5,200 nucleotides of DNA, taken from the NCBI GenBank assembly GCA_015663215.1, contig DQSP01000265.1, positions 1 to 5,200 on the forward strand, written 5' to 3'. Position 1 is the stretch's first letter. Each line of letters starts with the position of its first letter. Below, piece after piece: positions 1 through 5,200 of the stretch. The notes under the pieces are model-generated. The model made no database searches. It was given only the letters and a program-made list of their open reading frames with translations, and was not told the origin of the DNA. The position numbers and the translations under genes are program-made. This stretch comes from Sulfurimonas sp. (GTDB lineage: Bacteria; Campylobacterota; Campylobacteria; Campylobacterales; Sulfurimonadaceae).

Positions 1-1347
<1,347 letters not shown>

Positions 1348-1371
1348 ACCTAAACTTAAAATATATAAATA

Positions 1372-1404
1372 GTTTAAATAGGACAATATTTGTCTTATTT
1401 AAAC
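1372..1404. promoter_or_regulatory. 15-bp dyad between thiC and mrp (hairpin or operator)
   Basis: The arms 1372-1386 (GTTTAAATAGGACAA) and 1390-1404 (TTGTCTTATTTAAAC) pair over all 15 positions with one G-U wobble and a 3-nt loop, TAT. There is no T-tract downstream on the plus strand (ATGCTACTATTC follows), so it is not a textbook intrinsic terminator for thiC. It could be a 3'-end stabilising hairpin, a processing or attenuation structure, or a protein operator, since it lies directly upstream of a possible extended -10 element. The dyad is seen directly; its role is inference. Confidence 0.5.
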
Positions 1405-1405
1405 A

Positions 1406-1414
1406 TGCTACTAT
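1406..1414 (+). promoter_or_regulatory. Possible extended -10 promoter element for mrp
   Basis: TGCTACTAT has the TG-n spacing of an extended -10, but its hexamer TACTAT matches TATAAT at only 4 of 6 positions. No convincing -35 hexamer stands at 16-18 nt; TTGTCT at 1390-1395 is too close (13 nt). A start near 1421 would give a leader of about 20 nt that still includes the ribosome binding site. Extended -10 or weak -35 promoters are common in Campylobacterota. This would let mrp be expressed apart from thiC, but the evidence is a short motif in AT-rich DNA. Confidence 0.25.
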
Positions 1415-1427
1415 TCAAAAATCAATT

Positions 1428-1433
1428 AAAGGA
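1428..1433 (+). promoter_or_regulatory. Ribosome binding site of mrp
   Basis: AAAGGA lies 8 nt before the ATG at 1442. This is normal Shine-Dalgarno spacing and fixes the mrp start. Confidence 0.75.
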
Positions 1434-1441
1434 TAATCTTA

Positions 1442-2623
1442 ATGACTGAAGAAATTGTAAAAACAGCACTTTCAAAAGTAATGTACCCAGGTTTTACTAA
1501 GGACATTGTAACTTTTGGTTTTGTTAAAGATATAAACATTGATGGAACTGCAGTAAGCTTTACTGTTGATATTACATCAAATGCACCAGAAGTAGCTGAG
1601 GAAATCAAAGCTAAATCTACTGAGGCACTTAAATCGGCAGGAGCTACTGCAGTTAACTGTCACATTCAATCACCTATGATACCTAAAGAGTCTTCATCTC
1701 AAGGTAAGAACATTGCACCACAAGTGAAAAACTTCTTGATGGTGAGCTCAGGTAAAGGTGGGGTTGGAAAGTCAACTTCATCAGTAAATATCGCTATTGC
1801 TCTTGCACAACAAGGACTTAAAGTTGGTCTTCTTGACGCAGACATTTATGGTCCAAATATCCCTCGGATGATGGGTTTAAATGGTGTTAAGCCAGAAGTA
1901 ACTGGAAATAAAGTTATGCCTCTTAAAGCTTATGGTATCGAAATGATGTCAATGGGTGCACTTATGGATGAAGGTCAAGCTTTAATCTGGCGTGGATCTA
2001 TGATTATGAAAGCTATTGAGCAGTTCTTACGTGACATTCTTTGGTCAGAGTTAGATATTCTAGTTATCGATATGCCACCGGGAACTGGTGATGCTCAGCT
2101 TACTCTTGCTCAGTCTGTACCTGTTACAGCTGGTATTACAGTAACTACACCACAAAGTGTCTCTTTAGATGACTCACGTCGCTCATTAAGTATGTTCAAA
2201 AAGCTTGATATTCCAGTTGCTGGAATTATTGAGAATATGAGTGGATTTATTGCTCCAGATACCGGTGTTGAATATGATATTTTTGGTAAAGGAACATCTC
2301 AGCCAATGGCAGATGAGTTCGATACTGAAATTATTGCTGAAGTTCCAATAGAGCCAGGAATCAGAACAGGTGGAGATGAAGGGAAGCCTATCGTTTTTGC
2401 AAATCCTACTTCTGAGTCTGCTAAGCGTTTTTCCGCAGCAGCTGCTTCAATCTGGGCAACAATCGAAGAGATTAATGCTAATGGTGGAGTTGATAACAAA
2501 GGTGTTCAGCCTACAACTCCTCCAGGTGTTTCAGCTTGTTCAACAGGAGCTGCTCCAGCGGCTGCTGCACCTGCACCTAAGAGTGAAGGAGAGAGCTGTG
2601 GTACAGGATGTGGCTGTCATTAA
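1442..2623 (+). CDS. mrp: Mrp/NBP35-family P-loop ATPase, probable Fe-S cluster carrier, atypical cysteines
   Basis: This 393-residue cytosolic protein belongs to the Mrp/ApbC/NBP35 family, ATPases that bind and transfer Fe-S clusters to apoproteins. Residues about 4-79 form a MIP18-like (DUF59) domain. Residues about 96-345 form a ParA/MinD-type ATPase with the deviant Walker A SGKGGVGKST (103-112), LDADIYGPN (131-139) and the Walker B/switch motif VIDMPPGTGD (208-217). The start is set by AAAGGA 8 nt upstream. An odd point: after ENMSGFI the usual CPxC pair, which bridges an Fe-S cluster between two subunits, reads A-P-D-T (271-274), so neither cysteine is present. Instead an Ala/Pro-rich linker (about 367-383) leads to a C-terminal tail with C366, C386, C390 and C392, ending CGTGCGCH. 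The only other cysteine is C73, in the DUF59 domain. The family call is firm. Whether the tail replaces the lost ligands is inference. Next to thiC, whose [4Fe-4S] enzyme depends on ApbC in Salmonella, a role in cluster supply fits. A terminator follows at 2692. Confidence 0.94.
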   Translation: MTEEIVKTALSKVMYPGFTKDIVTFGFVKDINIDGTAVSFTVDITSNAPEVAEEIKAKSTEALKSAGATAVNCHIQSPMIPKESSSQGKNIAPQVKNFLMVSSGKGGVGKSTSSVNIAIALAQQGLKVGLLDADIYGPNIPRMMGLNGVKPEVTGNKVMPLKAYGIEMMSMGALMDEGQALIWRGSMIMKAIEQFLRDILWSELDILVIDMPPGTGDAQLTLAQSVPVTAGITVTTPQSVSLDDSRRSLSMFKKLDIPVAGIIENMSGFIAPDTGVEYDIFGKGTSQPMADEFDTEIIAEVPIEPGIRTGGDEGKPIVFANPTSESAKRFSAAAASIWATIEEINANGGVDNKGVQPTTPPGVSACSTGAAPAAAAPAPKSEGESCGTGCGCH

Positions 2624-2627
2624 ATTT

Positions 2628-2686
2628 GGCACTAAATGCCGATACCACCGTTGCTAAAGCATAAGTGTGGTAGACAGTTATTCTGT
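2628..2686 (+). other. Run of small hairpins in the mrp 3' untranslated region
   Basis: Between the mrp stop and its terminator three short inverted repeats follow one another. GGCA/TGCC (2628-2631 with 2637-2640) has a 5-nt loop. TACCAC/GTGGTA (2643-2648 with 2667-2672) encloses a nested TGC/GCA. ACAG/CTGT (2674-2677 with 2683-2686) has a 5-nt loop. Each is weak alone; in series with the terminator they suggest a structured mRNA tail or a 3'-derived small RNA. I do not recognise a known riboswitch or RNA family. Confidence 0.3.
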
Positions 2687-2691
2687 AGTTT

Positions 2692-2732
2692 AAAAAGCCG
2701 GTAGCTACTTTTTGTAGTTACTGGCTTTTTTT
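2692..2732 (+). terminator. Intrinsic terminator after mrp, probably bidirectional
   Basis: The arms 2692-2708 (AAAAAGCCGGTAGCTAC) and 2714-2730 (GTAGTTACTGGCTTTTT) pair fully with two G-U wobbles around a TTTTT loop. The GC-containing core is followed by a run of seven T (2726-2732). The A5 on the left gives a T5 tract on the minus strand, so the same hairpin can also stop transcripts of the convergent cyclase gene, whose stop codon lies about 120 nt away. Confidence 0.9.
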
Positions 2733-2852
2733 ATGCAAAAAAATTCATACATTTTAATGAGTAATGTAATAACAAAGAATGATAGAGGAAAGATACGTAT
2801 AGTATCGGACGAAAGAATGATGCAGCTAGTGCATCACTATTTGCATTTTTAA
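2733..2852 (+). CDS. Possible small ORF, 39 aa, unknown function
   Basis: An open frame runs from ATG 2733 to TAA 2850-2852 and would encode 39 residues beginning MQKNSYILMSNV and ending LVHHYLHF. The middle is charged (Lys, Arg, Asp, Glu), and the C-terminus is hydrophobic/aromatic with three histidines. I do not recognise it. Against its being a gene: there is no Shine-Dalgarno sequence before either the first ATG or the in-frame ATG at 2757; the first ATG touches the T-tract of the mrp terminator; and the stretch holds hairpins. In its favour, it stays open to the last base before the stop codon of the convergent cyclase gene. It is probably a chance frame in AT-rich DNA, or a remnant. Confidence 0.15.
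   Translation: MQKNSYILMSNVITKNDRGKIRIVSDERMMQLVHHYLHF
2792..2839. other. Two inverted repeats just beyond the cyclase stop codon
   Basis: GATAC/GTATC (2792-2796 with 2802-2806) and TGATGCA/TGCATCA (2818-2824 with 2830-2836) each have a 5-nt loop. The second overlaps an alternative hairpin, TAGTG/CACTA (2827-2831 with 2835-2839), so the two are mutually exclusive. Read on the minus strand, the 7-bp hairpin begins 16 nt after the cyclase stop and is followed by TTCTTTC. It could be a weak terminator or a 3'-end structure for that transcript. Its function is unproven. Confidence 0.3.
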
Positions 2853-4712
2853 TTAACGAAGATCGCTGTTTTCACTCATCTCTTTAGTATACTCTATAAT
2901 TTTATTTCTTCCTGTAGTTTTAGCAACATATAGAGCTGTATCTGCAAACTTAATACATTTCCATATTGTGTCACCATCCTCGGGAAATCGTGCCATACCG
3001 ATACTCATGGTTTTCTGCATAGTTTCGCCATTTCCAACTTCAAAAATTAGTTCGCCAAAAGCAGCATGTACTTTTTGTGCTACTTGTAGAGCACCTTCTT
3101 TGTCAGCATTGTGAAGCATAATGACAAACTCTTCACCACCATAACGGATAGCTAAATTAGCATCACGAATATTCTCTTTAAGTACTTTACCAATCTCTAC
3201 AATTACTTTGTCACCTATATCGTGACCATAAGTGTCATTTACCATTTTAAAGAAATCTACATCAAGCATCAAAACACTATATGTATCCTGTTCTCGAATA
3301 GCTTGACTCATTAAAGTATCTATAAATTCTTCTAAAAATCTTCTATTGTAAAGACCTGTCATACCATCACGAAGAGAAGTGTCACGAAGTTTGGACATAA
3401 GGATTTTACTCTCAATTACAGGCTTTGCTGCTTCAAGGTAATTTCGTATGCTAGATATTTTTGCCGTAATAGCACTTATTTTATCTTCAGACTCACTTGT
3501 AACTGATATAACAATAGAATTCTCTTCGTTGATGGTAAAGGGAATACAAGTATAGTATTTCTCCTTAGCATTACAGTGCTGACATAAGTCAACAAATTCA
3601 CTTGATATAACATCAGTTTTTGTTCTATGGGCTCGGCATAAGGCAGCTTCTTTATCTACTTCATCATGACATATACTTGTTTGTTCAGTTATATATATAA
3701 CTTTTCTTGTGTCTTTTACTGTGTCGATTTCATAAAAAGCAAAGTTTTCAAGATGAAATTTATTAGTGAGTATATCCACTATTCTAGTATAGACAACTTC
3801 TTTAGACGCATCAAGTTCAATAGTCTTTTTAAATTTATATATGTCTGATAATTCACCAATAATTGTCTTGGCTTCATATAATGGATCTGCTGATGAGACA
3901 CAGCTTTGAGGGATAAATGTAGATAAGTTATACTTAATATCGCCAAATGTCTCTTGCATCTTCTTAAAAAGTGTGTTAAGTTCAGAGACTATTTGTTTAC
4001 CATCTCCTTCAACTGTTGTACTAAACTCATGTGTAAAGTCACCGCTATAGGCTTTAGTAATTCCATCTTGCATATTTGAAAAGAGTTTCATATAAGGTGT
4101 TACATAATGGTTGATAAGAAACAAAACTATAATGATAAAAAGAATATTAAGTCCAAGAATCTTTAATATAGTGAAAAATCCAGCACTACGCATATTTGTA
4201 ATGTCAAACTCCATGCTAATCGCACCAAGTGTAGTACCATTGTTCACATCATGACAACTTAAACAATTTGTTCCATTACTATTGATTTTAGCTTTGTATG
4301 GAATCGTAACACGAAGAATGATTTTATTTGTATGCTCATTTACTTCTGTTATCATGTTTCCAGTAGTTAAAACCTTGGTATCTATGGCATCTCTTAATGT
4401 TTCATTATTGAATCCATTTCCGTATTGTTTGATAACATTATCAGAACGCACAAGCCATAGTGCATGAACATCATCATAGTTATTAGAGATTTGGTTAAGG
4501 AAGTACTGGCGCTTATCCATTATACCATTTACCATATGAGCCGTGAGTCCATCTTTTACAATGGCAACAGTCATAGTGGCTTTTTCAACAGCACTTTTGA
4601 TGCTATAATCTCTAAAGTTTAAAGATACATTGATAATAGTTGCACCGCCAAGTGCTAGAAGCATAAGTGTTACAATGAAAAGTAGTCTGAATTTTGTTTG
4701 CATGAAGCTCAC
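2853..4712 (-). CDS. Membrane diguanylate cyclase with periplasmic c-type heme sensor and cysteine-rich GAF-like domain
   Basis: This predicted inner-membrane sensor makes cyclic di-GMP from two GTP. It has 619 residues from the GTG at 4712. An ATG three codons later (4703), preceded by AAAGTGAG, is an equally good or better start; numbering here uses the GTG. Order: transmembrane helix 9-28; periplasmic domain about 29-177 with the heme motif CLSCH (150-154), resembling DUF3365-type heme sensors; second helix about 178-201; HAMP-like linker about 202-257; GAF-like domain about 300-430; GGDEF domain about 445-610. The active site is GGEEF (525-529), with metal ligands D484 and E527 and guanine-contact residues N492 and D501, all intact. 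The usual RxxD inhibitory site is R516-D-A-N519, so its aspartate is lost. The GAF-like domain carries C348, C359, C377, C380 and C389, possibly a metal, Fe-S or thiol switch. glmS lies upstream on the same strand after 76 nt. Catalytic activity is likely; the signal is unknown. Confidence 0.9.
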   Translation of the reverse strand: MSFMQTKFRLLFIVTLMLLALGGATIINVSLNFRDYSIKSAVEKATMTVAIVKDGLTAHMVNGIMDKRQYFLNQISNNYDDVHALWLVRSDNVIKQYGNGFNNETLRDAIDTKVLTTGNMITEVNEHTNKIILRVTIPYKAKINSNGTNCLSCHDVNNGTTLGAISMEFDITNMRSAGFFTILKILGLNILFIIIVLFLINHYVTPYMKLFSNMQDGITKAYSGDFTHEFSTTVEGDGKQIVSELNTLFKKMQETFGDIKYNLSTFIPQSCVSSADPLYEAKTIIGELSDIYKFKKTIELDASKEVVYTRIVDILTNKFHLENFAFYEIDTVKDTRKVIYITEQTSICHDEVDKEAALCRAHRTKTDVISSEFVDLCQHCNAKEKYYTCIPFTINEENSIVISVTSESEDKISAITAKISSIRNYLEAAKPVIESKILMSKLRDTSLRDGMTGLYNRRFLEEFIDTLMSQAIREQDTYSVLMLDVDFFKMVNDTYGHDIGDKVIVEIGKVLKENIRDANLAIRYGGEEFVIMLHNADKEGALQVAQKVHAAFGELIFEVGNGETMQKTMSIGMARFPEDGDTIWKCIKFADTALYVAKTTGRNKIIEYTKEMSENSDLR

Positions 4713-4718
4713 TTTGTA

Positions 4719-4755
4719 TTTAGATAATCTCTTATGATAACAAAGAAAATCTAAA
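4719..4755. promoter_or_regulatory. Inverted repeat in the gap between glmS and the cyclase gene
   Basis: TTTAGAT (4719-4725) and ATCTAAA (4749-4755) form a 7-bp inverted repeat with a 23-nt gap, ending 7 nt from the GTG start of the cyclase. It could be an operator, but a repeat of this size and composition can arise by chance in AT-rich DNA. I see no convincing -35/-10 pair on the minus strand in this 76-nt gap, so the cyclase may be read through from glmS or use a weak promoter. Confidence 0.2.
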
Positions 4756-4775
4756 GATAAAATGAAATGCTAAGA

Positions 4776-4794
4776 GAATAAGTAAATATTATTC
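4776..4794 (-). terminator. Weak AT-only hairpin across the glmS stop codon
   Basis: GAATAA (4776-4781) and TTATTC (4789-4794) pair around a 7-nt loop and overlap the glmS stop codon. On the minus strand the sequence after it is T-rich but has no clean T-tract. With no G/C core it is unlikely to end transcription efficiently, which leaves read-through into the cyclase gene possible. Confidence 0.15.
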
Positions 4795-5200
4795 TACAGT
4801 AACACTTTTTGCTAAGTTTCGAGGCATATCTACATCATTACCAAGTCGTATAGAAATTTCTAATGAGAGAATTTGAAGTACAACCATCATTTCAAAAAAC
4901 TCTAGCATGTAGTCTTTGCACTCATTAATCTGAATAAAGTCATCAGCTTTATCAAAGTTCTGTGAACTGATAGCACAGATAGTACTGTCTCTTGCACTTA
5001 ACTCTTCTACATTTGATTTTGCTTTTTCATATAATAGGTGTTGTGGAAGCAGGGCTATAGTAAAGAGTTCGGGGTCTGCAAGTGCAATAGGTCCATGCTT
5101 CATCTCTCCACTTGGATAACCCTCAGCATGAAGATAAGATATCTCTTTGAGTTTTAAAGCACCCTCAAGTGCTAGTGGATAAAACACATCACGACCGATA
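4789..5200 (-). CDS. glmS: Glutamine--fructose-6-phosphate aminotransferase (isomerizing), C-terminal part
   Basis: GlmS makes glucosamine-6-phosphate from fructose-6-phosphate and glutamine, the first step towards UDP-GlcNAc for peptidoglycan and lipopolysaccharide; it acts in the cytosol. Only the last 136 residues are in the window, from I-G-R-D-V-F-Y-P to the typical C-terminal end LAKSVTVE. They belong to the second SIS (sugar isomerase) domain. Counting the first visible Ile as 1, E12, K16, E19, H35 (in KHGP) and K131 match E. coli E481, K485, E488, H504 and K603 with identical spacing, so the isomerase site looks intact. The GTG at 5187 is an internal valine: the frame continues in family-typical sequence to the window edge. 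The N-terminal glutaminase domain and first SIS domain lie outside. A diguanylate cyclase follows on the same strand after 76 nt. Confidence 0.95.
   Translation of the reverse strand, partial: IGRDVFYPLALEGALKLKEISYLHAEGYPSGEMKHGPIALADPELFTIALLPQHLLYEKAKSNVEELSARDSTICAISSQNFDKADDFIQINECKDYMLEFFEMMVVLQILSLEISIRLGNDVDMPRNLAKSVTVE

Noticed and set aside
2299..2657. Frames of 66 aa (minus) and 95 aa (plus) over the mrp 3' end
   Set aside because: Low-complexity Leu/Gln- or Ala/Ser-rich translations of the Ala/Pro-coding mrp tail in other frames.
2781..2839. Tandem hairpin riboswitch (mini-ykkC/guanidine-II-like) or c-di-GMP riboswitch
   Set aside because: The loops lack the ACGR motif, no GEMM core sequence is visible, and the position is downstream of convergent genes rather than before a start codon.
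3666..4467. Plus-strand frames of about 60 aa inside the cyclase gene
   Set aside because: Antisense shadows of a gene with recognisable domains; no ribosome binding sites or family features.
5185..5187. GTG as start of a separate 132-residue SIS-domain protein
   Set aside because: The frame continues upstream as I-G-R-D, the normal GlmS sequence; this is an internal valine of a truncated glmS.

Overview
This 5.2-kb window is AT-rich chromosomal DNA, probably from a Campylobacterota bacterium (Sulfurimonas-like). That placement rests on protein style (short-form ThiC, a Campylobacterota-like Mrp, a heme-binding diguanylate cyclase, GlmS) and on base composition. It is inference, because no marker gene such as rRNA is present. 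I see no mobile element, CRISPR array, tRNA or rRNA.

Left part, plus strand: the 3' part of thiC (hydroxymethylpyrimidine phosphate synthase, thiamine pathway; its first codons lie before the window) is followed after 94 nt by a complete mrp/apbC-family P-loop ATPase gene, the type that carries Fe-S clusters. The two genes make functional sense together, because ThiC is a [4Fe-4S] radical-SAM enzyme and ApbC was first known for its effect on ThiC. The spacer holds a 15-bp dyad with no T-tract, followed by a possible extended -10 element. A strong intrinsic terminator follows mrp.

Middle, 2624-2852: a convergent, hairpin-rich spacer. It includes the terminator and an open 39-codon frame of doubtful status.

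Right part, minus strand: the 3' end of glmS (glucosamine-6-phosphate synthase, cell-wall amino sugar supply) enters from the right edge. After a 76-nt gap comes a complete membrane-bound diguanylate cyclase. It has a periplasmic CXXCH heme site, a HAMP-like linker, a cysteine-rich GAF-like domain and a C-terminal GGDEF domain with a GGEEF active site.

Most of the window is ordinary housekeeping and signalling. The points that deserve a second look are the Mrp protein, which lacks the family's CPxC cluster ligands but carries a cysteine-rich C-terminal tail; the two possible redox inputs and degenerate inhibitory site of the cyclase; and the dyad between thiC and mrp.
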